64,000 bases of DNA from Romanomermis culicivorax (taxonomy: Eukaryota > Nematoda > Enoplea > Mermithida > Mermithidae): positions 1,612,001 to 1,676,000 of the forward strand of contig CAWUHX010000032.1 in NCBI GenBank assembly GCA_963922205.1. Direction: 5' to 3'. Both the position numbers and the translations under genes were made by a program. The notes under the pieces were generated by a model. That model was not told the DNA's origin and made no database searches. It saw nothing but the letters and a program-made list of their open reading frames with translations. Numbering within the stretch: the stretch's first letter is position 1; each line of letters starts with the position of its first letter. Shown piece by piece: positions 38,601 to 46,861 of the stretch.

Positions 38601-39370
38601 CTATCAATATTGTAATATTTACGATTTCTACATAATGTTTCTTCTAGATTTCAGCAGGGTAGTCAGGATCGGTGGGCGTACAAATAAAAAATTTATGTTT
38701 GGAAAATATGCGAAATTCTCACCACAAGGATTAAAGGAGTTGTTGCAATTTTGAGCTATATGCGTACTTACTTTCTAGTGTTATAGGAAAGCTGGTACAT
38801 TTGAAGCAATTGTTGAATTTAAGGAGGAAAATGGTACAACCATACACATATTTCAGAATAATTTATCTGCAAATCGTTGGGATCAAAAAGTTGGAAACTT
38901 GACACCTCATTTGCAGAATAAATGCGCGATCTACGAAATAAAGAAGAAAAATAAAGCATCTGCTACCAGTTTGGAAACCACCAGGAGACCAACTAAACTG
39001 ACAATGCACAACACGAGCTCGGAGTGTTGAACAATTTCCATATTTCTTAATGTTCGATAGTTTTATTATCTGAACCCAACCCAAATAAAAGTCCCCGATA
39101 ATTGACGGCATAAAGCCCAGGAGGCAGTAATTTTTCTTGTGTTTTCCAATCCTTTACCTCTAATATGATCCATAAGCTTTGATTGTGCAATTTCTAGTGA
39201 AAAAGTTTCACACTTCGATTAATCCTCCATATATTTTGTGGTGCATTAATACGTTTCCTTTTTTGTAGGCCAATTTCAATAAAGACATGATTCTGATGGT
39301 CGTTTTGTATTTGGCTTTCCATTTTTTCGGTTATCTAGGATTGTCTATTCGGGCTTATAAAGCCAGATAA
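17621..39370 (+). CDS. white-like ABCG: White-family ABCG half-transporter (17 exons, complete)
   Basis: ATP-driven membrane half-transporter that works as a dimer; White relatives move pigment precursors, guanine/tryptophan derivatives or lipids. Exons: 17621-17774, 18224-18272, 18382-18568, 20296-20367, 20425-20523, 20591-20757, 22752-22926, 22999-23088, 23180-23220, 27195-27300, 27362-27493, 27556-27648, 27708-27765, 28497-28680, 30066-30166, 30235-30305, 39269-39370. They sum to 1881 bp (626 codons plus stop) and every phase agrees. Walker A is GASGSGKTT (K72), Q-loop YVQQDDLF (110-117), signature ISGGE (174-178), Walker B ILFCDE (E199), D-loop GLDS, H-loop H231. The membrane domain begins after exon 9: [11 protein letters not shown] before TM1, then six helices, with a Cys-bearing loop (CRNPELSC) before the last helix in exon 17. 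The SKCRNTKIG and NPADFFV motifs favour White over other ABCG types. The last intron is 8963 bp and carries a palindrome. Confidence 0.94.
19640..19872. repeat. Dispersed repeat, direct partner at 28779-28985
   Basis: The block with CTGCGTCGTAGG, TCAACTAGAGAAAAAG, GTACGCAGGTTG and TCTTTCTGCGCTACGAGG matches the 28.8-kb block in the same order and orientation with many substitutions. Both lie in ABCG introns. TAGATTATAGATG-like ends suggest an old TIR element. Confidence 0.6.
19957..20171. mobile_element. MITE family 1, degenerate copy
   Basis: A weak left end (CTATAGTTTGTCAT) and a clear right end (AAAAACAGACTA) about 210 bp apart, 120 bp before ABCG exon 4. The core is poorly preserved. Confidence 0.45.
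21772..21982. mobile_element. MITE family 1, diverged copy
   Basis: The left end is ATAGTCTATTTTTGAAATGC. The core includes GAAAGCAAGAATTATTTCAT and TTTTCTGCTAGGCCATAGGT, and the right end is ATACAAAACAGAATAATG. It lies in ABCG intron 6. Confidence 0.7.
23506..25224. mobile_element. 1.7-kb element with long inverted ends (second copy)
   Basis: Begins TAGTTTATTTGAAAATGCCC and ends GCATTTTCTAATAAACTAG, with GAAGAATATACTTGC just inside each end. The interior corresponds, reversed, to 13785-15312: ATTCAGCCATGCCTATATTA and GGAAGCAATTTCACC-type blocks are shared. It sits in ABCG intron 9, in the opposite orientation to the first copy. Confidence 0.8.
25225..26643 (-). repeat. Inverted copy of the 97-bp minisatellite unit
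   Basis: Reverse complement of 12455-13784. The minisatellite covers about 25390-26140, with about eight units starting near AAAGTGATCGCATTC-type junctions every 97-98 bp. The GC-rich leader follows and ends GCGCCACCTATGAT at 26643. This copy has more minisatellite units than the left one, so the array length changes independently. It lies within ABCG intron 9. Confidence 0.82.
26644..27194. other. End of ABCG intron 9, no element identified
   Basis: AT-rich intron remainder up to the acceptor TTTATATGTTCAG before exon 10. ATCATGGTGGAAGGCCGGTTAGCATA near 27050 resembles the start of exon 7 (the CATGGCGGAAGGTCGGTTAGCATA region at 22763) and may be a short duplicated exon fragment. Confidence 0.4.
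28100..28294. mobile_element. MITE family 1 fragment
   Basis: Only one end is clear: AAAGAAAAACAGACTGTAG at 28277-28294, preceded by ACTCAGAAGTATTCAAAG, which is the reversed form of the usual left end. The rest is degenerate. It is in ABCG intron 13. Confidence 0.4.
28779..28985. repeat. Dispersed repeat, partner of 19640-19872
   Basis: Has AACCTGCATAGCTGGCAG, TTCAGTCAACAACAGAAAAA, GTACGCGGGTTGCTC and TCTCTGCGCTCCGAGATATT in the same order as the first copy. The outer sequences (CAGTCTATTTGTTTTTAAAT and ATTATAGACTA) look like worn inverted ends. Confidence 0.6.
29212..29550. mobile_element. MITE family 2 copy (TATAGTCCGTTT...ATGGTAGAC ends)
   Basis: Left TATAGTCCGTTTTTTTTAAA followed by TGGTAGAC; right GTCTATCGTTTCAAATGAAA followed by TGGACTAAACTA. 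The interior is matched in reverse complement at 41033-41350, for example GTCCATGAGCTGAAAACAGA against TGTTTGAAGCCCATGGAC. It lies in ABCG intron 14. Confidence 0.65.
32106..32285. repeat. CCCC-rich motif array
   Basis: Many close copies of TTCCCCGAAA, TTCCCCAAAT and CCCGATTGCCCGAAAG in 180 bp. The composition resembles the array arms at 60150-60262 and 61046-61168. No inverted partner was found nearby, so it may be a solo arm inserted in the palindrome. Confidence 0.5.
32660..32796 (-). repeat. GC-rich terminal arm ending CAGGGCCTTTAA
   Basis: A GC island in AT-rich DNA: GTAAAAAAGCGACGCCG, GGTGGCGCGCGGTGCCGC, AAGCGGCGCCGCG, ending GTGACAGGGCCTTTAA. It is the inverse of the arm at 33021-33135. 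The two arms point outward from a 220-bp spacer that belongs to the palindrome, so they look like the ends of two separate insertions. Confidence 0.6.
33021..33135 (+). repeat. GC-rich terminal arm starting TTAAGGCCCTGTC
   Basis: Starts CTTAAGGCCCTGTCATACAT, continues with CGCGCGGTGCC and GGCGGCGCGCGGCGCCGC, and ends in TTTTTTACTTTCGGATTTTG, matching the reversed left arm. The TTAA next to AAGGCCC recalls elements that use TTAA targets, but this is inference. Confidence 0.6.
33307..33519. mobile_element. MITE family 1, diverged copy
   Basis: Left end TTATAGTCGCTTTTTCTGGA, right end TTCATAAAAACGAACTATAC. The core GTAAACGACTTTGAGGGCGGT is shared with the 61200 copy. Confidence 0.65.
34882..35619. 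mobile_element. 738-bp hAT-like element with 8-bp target duplication
   Basis: Left end CAGTGGCGGACTTGGGGCGG, right end CCTGCGTCCACCACTG. The 11-bp termini match with one mismatch. The flanking octamers TTGAAGCT (34874-34881) and TTGACGCT (35620-35627) match at seven of eight bases, as for a hAT 8-bp duplication. G-rich and C-rich runs sit just inside the two ends. There is no transposase. It sits near the centre of the ABCG intron palindrome. Confidence 0.75.
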
Positions 39371-39840
39371 AAAGGCGCCATTGTTTATTTGCTCATGGTT
39401 AAAGCAGGCTAATCGACCAGCTTAAGTTAAAAAGTGCATATTTTTCTGATTTCGTTGTTGTTACTATGTCTTCGCTTTTTTACGATTTTACTCGCACAAC
39501 TTTTGCACACGCATACGCGTCTAATTTGTGGTGCCAGCAGTTGCATCATTACAGCGTTCTTAGAAAGACCAGTAGGTAATATTCTCTGGTCTACCTATTC
39601 ACTTCCTCCCATCATGAGCTGCAGTGAGCCGGGCGTGTAAAGATCACTGAGTATCAGGCGAATACGTTGAATCAAACTCTCATCAACTCCTGCAGACCTC
39701 ATTACTCAAACACGCAAAATTTCTGCGCCACCATTGAATGATGCTAAGAACGTTTATGCCCGAATTATTGAGTCTTGTCTTGCTTTCATGATTATCATAT
39801 CAGGAAATTCAGTTTTCGCCAGGAACATCGCAGATACACT
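39371..39840. other. ABCG 3' flank, no feature seen
   Basis: Sequence after the ABCG stop. No clear exon or RNA gene; it presumably includes the 3' untranslated region. Confidence 0.4.
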
Positions 39841-40325
39841 AAAGCCCCTGCTATACTTCGACGGCCGGTGCCGGTTGTCAATTTCGGTTGAATATAAATT
39901 TATGAACCGGCGTTAGCCGGCCCTTATGTTATAACATATGAATTATGATGCAAAAAATGCATCTTGGTCTTCTATTGTTTTGCCGTAGGTTTGCAGTAGG
40001 TATCTCACTTTTGGGGGTTATATCACCCCTCCTCGTCCACATCTGGTTTAGTGAATTGTCGGAATGGTTGGGAGAGATTTTTTAAATGTTCCATCAGATA
40101 ATAGGTTAAATTTAATCTTAAATTTCAGCTAAAGAGTTGATATAGCATAAGTTCCGAATTTGAATCCATATTTATCTGAATAATAATTATAATCCTAATC
40201 ATAAAAATCGGAGAAAATAAACAAACAGATTATTCAGTTTCAAACTACTACCCAGACGGCACCGGATGAAGTATAGCGGCGAAAATTTGCAACCGGCGCC
40301 GGCCGGCGAAGTATAGCAGGGGCCT
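39841..40325. mobile_element. 485-bp element with GC-rich inverted ends (AAGGCCCCTGCTATACTTC)
   Basis: Left arm AAAGCCCCTGCTATACTTCG then ACGGCCGGTGCCGG. The right arm is the inverse, with CCGGCGCCGGCCGGCGAAGT then ATAGCAGGGGCCTT. The inner parts also repeat GCCGGC and ACTTCATCCGGTGCCG. The middle is AT-rich. End sequence and composition resemble the arms at 32.7 and 33.0 kb, so they probably belong to one superfamily. Confidence 0.75.
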
Positions 40326-40474
40326 TACACCACATGACCATGACACTAGTTTTAAGAAGGATTACTTCACCTGTGTTTTTTTGGAATTATATCTTTTTTT
40401 AAGAGATCAAAAATGATCGGAGGTTGTCCATAAAAGGAGGAACAAAGTTTCCATACATAGGTGACGTAAACTCA

Positions 40475-40670
40475 TTATAGATTTTTTTTGAGTGCATTAG
40501 TTAGGAAACTGAAGTGCTATTTTATATTACAAGTTTATGAGGCCATTCAAGTGATCCTTAATATTCTTATAGATGAAAAATTTTACAGTGAAATCTTCGT
40601 CTAAACGTCTTCAAAATTAGATATTAGTGCCATTTTTGTTTAGAAAAATTTCATAAAAAACAGGTCAATA
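40475..40670. mobile_element. MITE family 1, degenerate copy
   Basis: ATTATAGATTTTTTTTGAGT at the left and TTTCATAAAAAACAGGTCAA at the right, about 195 bp apart, with a recognisable TTTTACAGTGAAATCTTCGT core. Confidence 0.45.
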
Positions 40671-41032
40671 TGTTTTCTTAATGGCTGATGCAGCGAAGTT
40701 GTAGCGCAAGCTGTATTTAAAAAAAGGTGCGCTTATCAACAACAATCAAGACATGTTTCATTCCTGATTGAGATTCCTTAATAACAATTTATTCAATGCG
40801 AAGGTTCAAAAGTTTTCTGATCTCTAAAGAGCCTATCCACTCTTGCTGCTCCTACATTTTCAAAATTAGTAGACCATACTATAATAAATTTACAGGAACG
40901 AATTAAGCCGATTTTATCGTGACACTTGTTGCAAGATACCGATATGTGTCACTTATGTAATTCTCTGAATATATTTGATTCCAATAAGGGCTACCTCACG
41001 CTCGATAGTAGAAGATTAACTTTTAAATCTAT

Positions 41033-41350
41033 AGCCTGTTTATTTTGAAATGGTAGACGCAGCAAAAATCGAGCAAGTTGGTTCACTTTGACATCTTGTT
41101 TTTATGCAGTGAAAAACTTTATAACTGTAAAAAACGACGAATTCCTTCGAGACAAAAGGGATGGTCAGAATGATTGAAAAATCATCATGCTTATCCATTT
41201 CGTCTCGAACACAACTGTATCTCGACAACAAAGTGTTACTCCACAAATCTTAACATTTTAAATGTTATTGAAGGAAATTTTCAATTATTCTGTTTGAAGC
41301 CCATGGACGAAAATTTTTTTCCATCTATTACAGTAATATGCTGACTAGCT
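41033..41350. mobile_element. MITE family 2, inverted copy
   Basis: TATAGCCTGTTTATTTTGAA then ATGGTAGACGC at the left. The interior is the reverse complement of 29212-29550 (CATGGACGAAAATTTTTTTC near the right end). It fixes the family as at least two copies. Confidence 0.6.
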
Positions 41351-41754
41351 TTTCCGTGTTGAATTTATTTGCCTTCCTGAGATCGCTGAATCTAAAGGCC
41401 GATGTATAGTATTGAATAGATCCTTAATCCCGAGTTCCTGGCCCGATAAGGATCAGGAAAGGAAAGGACCAGGTGAAGTTGTCCTTACATTAAAGCCCAA
41501 CTCAGATGTGCAGTCGCTGACTGTCGCCGATTGTCGCCGACAAAAATCGTAGGATTTTTCACTTCTGAATAAGGCTTAAGGATCGAGATGACTACATGGC
41601 AAATATTTTACAGTAAGATCAGATATTCAGATAAATCAGTTGTATAAAAGAAGACGACCAGACAGCACATTTTATACATTTTATTTATCTTGGACATTAT
41701 ATTGATTTTGTTTGCGGGTTTTTTCATTTATTTGTCATATTTTAATTCCCGCTT

Positions 41755-41935
41755 AATTAACTTTTTATAACTAATGTTTTAAAATTTTTAATTTGAAAAT
41801 TTACCAATCTTTAAATTTTAAATTTTAAAATTTTTGAATTTTTAAATTTCAAATTTTCAAATTTTTAAACATTCAGTTTTATTAATTAATTTTTTAAATT
41901 GATTAATTTTTTTAAATTAAAAACGCTGGTATCAA
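41755..41935. repeat. Low-complexity AT tract with AAATTTTTAAATTT palindromes
   Basis: Almost pure A/T with repeated AAATTT, TTTAAAATTT and AATTTTTAAA units, able to fold on itself. It is inside the 41395-43013 element. Confidence 0.7.
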
Positions 41936-42163
41936 TTTAAAAAAACAGCAAATCTGCCGTTTTGTCATAAACAAGCATGGCTGCAATATTAGAACGTGAT
42001 GTAGTTGCAAAGGATTGCACTTGCGTAAAGTGCGCATATTTCACCAAAAAAAAATAAAATAAAAAACTACTTCGTAGTTGGCTACTTCATCTAATCTTGT
42101 AGCAAATTCTTTGTGTTTGCTAATTTCACTTCACTTAAAATTCCAATTGCGGAAAAGTGCAAC

Positions 42164-42720
42164 TATAGTCTGTTTTTTTTGGAATGCTTGTAACCGAAAA
42201 AAGATGAAATGAAGTATACATTGCTTGTTCAATTAACGCGCGTGCGCACACTATACTGTATTACAATAAAAAACGCGATAATTGAAGTTATTGACCGAAT
42301 TGAAGGCTATTTGTTCAGAAAAAAGTTGGAAATTAGAAAAAAAATGAAAAAAAATTCGGGAATCGAGATCGTGATACAATTGGTGTGCTTTGGGAAGGTT
42401 AAATCTCAAAATCCGACGCATCGCGCCACAGCTCTGGTCATTTGCTTAGCTTTTTCTGCGCAGAAAAGGTGAGTGATTTTTCTGAGCAGTGAAATTTTTT
42501 TTTATCCGTGCGAGATTTTTTTGGACATTTCTCGCATCGGACGGAAAGTATTTTTAGAAGAGTTATCGAGTTGAGTTGAGAGTTTAGTAATAGTTCACAG
42601 CCGCCGGTCGATGGATTCCTAACATACAGTCAACAACGATATCGTCTTGACACGAAATTCTGCATGCGTACTTACTTTCACCATTTTTGCGTTACAAGCA
42701 TTTGAAAAAAACAGACTATA
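42164..42720. mobile_element. MITE family 1, long variant nested in another element
   Basis: TATAGTCTGTTTTTTTTGGA at the left and TTTGAAAAAAACAGACTATA at the right; the inverted ends extend about 50 bp, past TGCTTGTAAC. At 557 bp it is twice the usual length. The extra interior contains an open frame with Lys-rich sequence of no recognised kind, probably fortuitous. Confidence 0.75.
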
Positions 42721-43026
42721 GGACGATGCGCAGGCTAAAGCTGTTGCACATTTGATGAATATTTACTGTAGCTTGTAGCTTTCCCGATCCCTAAAAAGTA
42801 GTGAAAGCTTGTACTTTGTTCCCGACGTCAAGAAAGACATCCTTTCCCGATCAGGAAGACATCAGGACAACATTTCCTTATAAGGTCGGGAATGCTGTCC
42901 GATCATGATTGTAGAATGACGGATTGTGTCACTATCGAAAATTTAGGGAACGAGCTTTCCTGACTCAGGGAAAGCCATTTTATTGAGGATCGGGACGACT
43001 ATACATCGGCCTTAACTTCTCACTAA

Positions 43027-43281
43027 ACTAACTGCATGTTTTTCTTTCCAATGCTTATAATCAAACTGGAAAGATGTACTATTTCATATGTTTACGATTT
43101 TGAGCTAGATCATATGTCACATATGATTAAACCCTTGTGAATATATACACAGCTGATCATTGACAAGCCTTTAAGTGAACGTTTTATTAAAAGTTCATTG
43201 TAAACGATTTTTACGATAGTATTTCAATTTGTCTCACTTGTCGATTTACAAATTTGCAAGCATTTTGAAGAATAGATTATA
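43027..43281. mobile_element. MITE family 1, diverged copy
   Basis: GCATGTTTTTCTTTCCAATG at the left and CAAGCATTTTGAAGAATAGA at the right. The core has ATTTCATATGTTTACGATTT and CATATGTCACATATG. It lies next to the right end of the 41395-43013 element. Confidence 0.55.
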
Positions 43282-44296
43282 AATATCATGATTGCCTTAA
43301 CTACTTTCGAAGTAGCTCCTTGCAGCGTTTATCTGAAAAAAGTTTTCTCCTCTTTGGATGTACCTACAGTGAAAGTCATTGTAAACCCGTGATTTTTATT
43401 TCATATAGATTTCTGACTCATCTGGATGTTTTGATCCGCATGTGTGCATAAAGATGTCAAAACCACATTGACGCCTACCCTAGAAGTAATATAAATTAAT
43501 CCCTGGAGAACTCGAGCTTTTACATTCGTTTGTGCATAAAGAAGGATTTTCAAACAACTAATAGTAGGGTTTGGAAAGCCGAAGTAAATGTCAAAGTGTG
43601 ATACGTTCATTAGGATATTTCTCATTGAGTTCTTTTGCATTACAGTATCATGTATGGACGACGACGGCAGCTTGTCTTTTTTCTAGATTTATGTCATCTA
43701 TTTGCGCTTGTTATTTCAGAAATTCAGGAAGTAACTTCAATAACTACTTCAATAAAGTAAATTCAACATGGACCTATTTCAAGTTTTTGGCCATCACATC
43801 CTAAAAATTGTGCTTTTGGCCATCACATGCTAAAAAAAGTTGGGGAAACAGTTTTCAAGTGAAATTCAAGATTTTGCATACTATCTGTCGTCCAACATAG
43901 ACTTACATTTTATATCTTCTCAGGATATCGTTTATACTACAACAGAATTTTATTGTTGTAGTTCTTCAGTACCAGTCGAGCATTTCCCTCTGCTGGGAAT
44001 CAGCATCGCACGATTGTTAATTTCGACTTGTCTTATTAAAAAAGTGTTAATCATAGTTCGATTATCAAATTTCATATTTTCATCTTATATACTTTGATCT
44101 TTTCTAAGAGGTGGGAAATACTGACGAGGGTCCCAATCCTGCGGTGTTTATGGCTTAACCACACAGCACGAAATTTGTCGTCTTGCCGTTACAAATCCGA
44201 TACTATGGTTTAGAAACATTCCAGCTTTCTCAAGAACATTTGAAATAAGTTCAAAATGCGTAGCTCCGGGCACTTGAGCAGAATAATTATTAATTC
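43282..44296. other. Intergenic, weak coding hints only
   Basis: TTGGCCATCACATCCTAAAAA and TTGGCCATCACATGCTAAAAA form a short direct duplication near 43790-43835. A stretch after TTCTCAG at 43922 encodes EFYCCSSSVPVEHFPLLG, which could be the last part of a small disulfide domain, but donors and a start were not found. Confidence 0.3.
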
Positions 44297-44490
44297 ATGT
44301 TTTCGATGAAAATTCGAAATCGTTGCATATTACTAAGTTCGGTTGTGTCCCCTTTTAACCCGACCGCACCTTTCCGCTCGACTAATAACAAAATTCCTGT
44401 TAACCTAACCGATGAAAATTTTTCAGACAATGTTTTGAGAAGGCTTCCCGATACCCGAATGTGTGGTGCAGATCAAAGTGCTACCCAAAA
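44297..44490 (+). CDS. Possible single exon, link region of a secreted protease (tentative)
   Basis: Open frame ending at a good donor (AAAAA|GTGAGT). The product ends NVLRRLPDTRMCGADQSATQ, which resembles the linker of CLIP-type serine proteases, where a short LP..CG segment precedes the activation site a few residues later. No catalytic exon (IVGG, GDSGG) was found before the retrotransposon at 45641 or in the sequence after it. It may be an orphaned exon or chance. Confidence 0.22.
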
Positions 44491-44533
44491 AGTGAGTTTT
44501 AAATTATGCAAATGCCAAAAGAAACATAATTAA

Positions 44534-45636
44534 CGTGAAGTCGTTTTATTCATTGAACTCAATCGTATCAAAAAGCTTTAACCTCTTCCAAACAAATACG
44601 ACAAACGATGTAAAAATTCAGACGTAAAACACAGTTTAATCTGAAGCAAAAGGGCATAAGCATTGAGATTTTCCTATGATTTTGGTCTTCTCATTGTTGA
44701 AAAATTCAGCGTTTTCCTACAGTGTAGAATTTGCCACTCCAAAAAATTGCGTTTCAAATTGAATTTAGTTTTTTGGTTGTCGAAAGTAAATGGGCTATAT
44801 AAATTTTTGAAACTTCAGATGATTTCATATCCCGTACCTTTTTCGACATCTTTGTGATCAGACCTTTTCCACTAGAAAACAAAGAATGGGGATATTCAAA
44901 TCTTTTTTTATTGCTTTCCCTTCCTTTTATAAAATATATAACGCACATTTTACATACAAATGAATGTCTACATGTATCTATCAAAAGGAAGCAATCAGTG
45001 CTACATGCTATGAATGATTCTTTTCCCCTTGTTTTTACTAAAATAATTCAATTTCCCTCGGCGCTAACGTTGAACTTATGGCGACATTTAAAGGCTTCAG
45101 GCATCCGTGAATAAGATTAGTAGAATGTAGAAAAATGCTTATCATTCTAGAATGTTGGAATGTCTTTTTTCCGATTGAGTACGGACAAAAGTCGAAAGGT
45201 TTTTTGTATTCATGATGTGCTTGTATCTTTGCATGCACATTCCTCCGACAGGACCGATGTTTCTCCAATTACATCGGTTCCGAACTCCGAACTCGATCAT
45301 TCATTTTTAAATACCTCTTGTTTATGATGTTCCGTGAAACTGAAAAGTAAGGATAAATTAATTTTATATTGTTCCAAGAGTGAAGCTACGAAGCTGACGA
45401 AGTGCAACTTTGTGGTGTTTGATGCCGTCAGGGTTGGATCTTGAACTACAGATTTATGATTCTCAGGTTTAACAACTATGTGACATGGAAATATTATAGA
45501 TTAGTGCGTCCTTGATTCCTTGATTCAGCTATTTCAAACGAGTATTGAACTTCCTGAATTCTGTCAAAAAATTGAGATTTGATGATATAGACTACTTTCA
45601 CCAAAATCTGGTCTGATTATGGTGTAAATTTTTTTG
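44534..45636. other. Intergenic, no feature seen
   Basis: AT-rich; open frames overlap on both strands with no motif or splice support. Confidence 0.4.
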
Positions 45637-45640
45637 TAGC

Positions 45641-46119
45641 TGTTAGGCAGCTGTGGGGTCAACACTATGCAACAGTTCTGACCACAGGCTAACAACAACA
45701 ACAACAACAAAACTCTCCCAGACGTTTCACCAGATACTCGCCAGAACTTTCACTAAACCTCAGGCAGAACACCTTGGCACGTACCTCAGGAGTTCCTACC
45801 CAAGTCTCCAATCCTGACCTTATAAACTCCTTCCCCTACGCTCACAGAACAATACACTTACGGGTTCAAGTTGTATTGGGTAGCTAGTGGCGACGCCAAA
45901 ATAACAATAATAAACAAAAATATTGTAGAAAGACGATGGCGGCGTCGCTCCATAAAAACTAATCTTTTTTAACACTGATAAAAAGACAGCAAAAACGCGA
46001 AACAGTGGCAGAAATAACCTATGCAAATTTATCATTTCTTTTCGCCACTTTTCGCCGCGTCCAACCGCCTGCGCACCGACGCCGGAAGCTGAACACGTGC
46101 ACCTAAGACCACCTCAACA
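45641..46119 (-). repeat. 3' LTR (479 bp)
   Basis: Same length as the other LTR and the same sequence everywhere compared, including the (AAC)n tract near its plus-strand left end. On the element strand it reads TGTTGAGGTGG at one end and GCTGCCTAACA at the other. Small open frames inside both LTRs are identical and not considered genes. Confidence 0.95.
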
Positions 46120-46132
46120 TCCCTCAGCCCTC
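46120..46132 (-). other. Putative polypurine tract
   Basis: On the element strand GAGGGCTGAGGGA lies directly before the 3' LTR. It is mostly purine and in the right place to prime plus-strand DNA, though interrupted by CT. Confidence 0.5.
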
Positions 46133-46861
46133 AAAACCGACCAACGGGAGGTGAAAACCTTTCTGCAGCCTGAGTCTCATACTGAGGCCCCGACTGCATA
46201 ACAGTTTTCCCCTCGGAAAACAAATTTTTGGGGCTACCCCCTCCAAGATGTGATCCAGCCCCTACCAGGTCCTTCAGGTGATGGCGACCTTGACCAATCC
46301 ATTCGGCAGGGCACTCCCTTTCGGGCTACCGGAAACGATCACGAACGTAGTTCGGCCTGGACTTTGACGTCGATCTGTGCCTAGATCCGGGGCGTCACCG
46401 TTCCTCTTCTCCCATTTCCTGGTTTTTACAACCTCGGTGATGAGGTGCCCCAGGTGCGCTTCCTCCCCGGTCGGCCGCTCGCCACATCGCTCCGTCCAAT
46501 ACAAATCTACTCAGTAAAAAATATTTTCTATAAAATACTTCAAATATCTAATTACGAAAATTTTATAAATGCAATTAAAATTTTCACGTCTTCATCTTTT
46601 TCAGGCCCTGAAATTAAACGAGAAAAAATACGAGGGCTATACACGCCCGAAATAAGATGGACGGAAAGACGAATTTCGCCGGGTAACTTTTGGGCACTGG
46701 AAACGAGAAAAAAAATTTAAAATTTAAAGCAACAATAAAACGAGATAATATATTTTTTTTGTATTTTGTATTTTATTTGTGTTTTTGTATTTTTGTGTTT
46801 TTGAAATAAAATTTGTACGAAATAACGAATTTTGGTCCAAAAGTGATGCGGCTATATGAAA
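46133..46861 (-). other. 3' untranslated part of the retrotransposon
   Basis: A GC-richer stretch (46180-46500) followed by an AT-rich stretch after the stop of the RG-rich frame. No domain was recognised in its short frames. Confidence 0.5.

Larger units (their letters stand above)
41395..43013. mobile_element. 1.6-kb element with AAGGCCGATGTATAGT ends and CCCGATCAGG motifs
   Basis: Ends AAGGCCGATGTATAGT and ACTATACATCGGCCTT are perfect inverse complements over 16 bp. Both subterminal regions hold repeats of CCCGATC, AGGAAAG and TTCCTGA, for example 41430-41490 and 42780-42990. CTGTCGCCGATTGTCGCCGA is a local duplication near 41520. A family-1 MITE is nested at 42164-42720. No transposase frame is evident. 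Confidence 0.75.

Noticed and set aside
43401-43640. 79-codon minus-strand frame with hydrophobic parts
   Set aside because: No family motif, no neighbouring exons with fitting phases.
45820-46035. 71-residue frame in the LTR (also at 57037-57252)
   Set aside because: Identical only because the LTRs match; no ATG-proximal context or domain, and it overlaps promoter and terminal regions.
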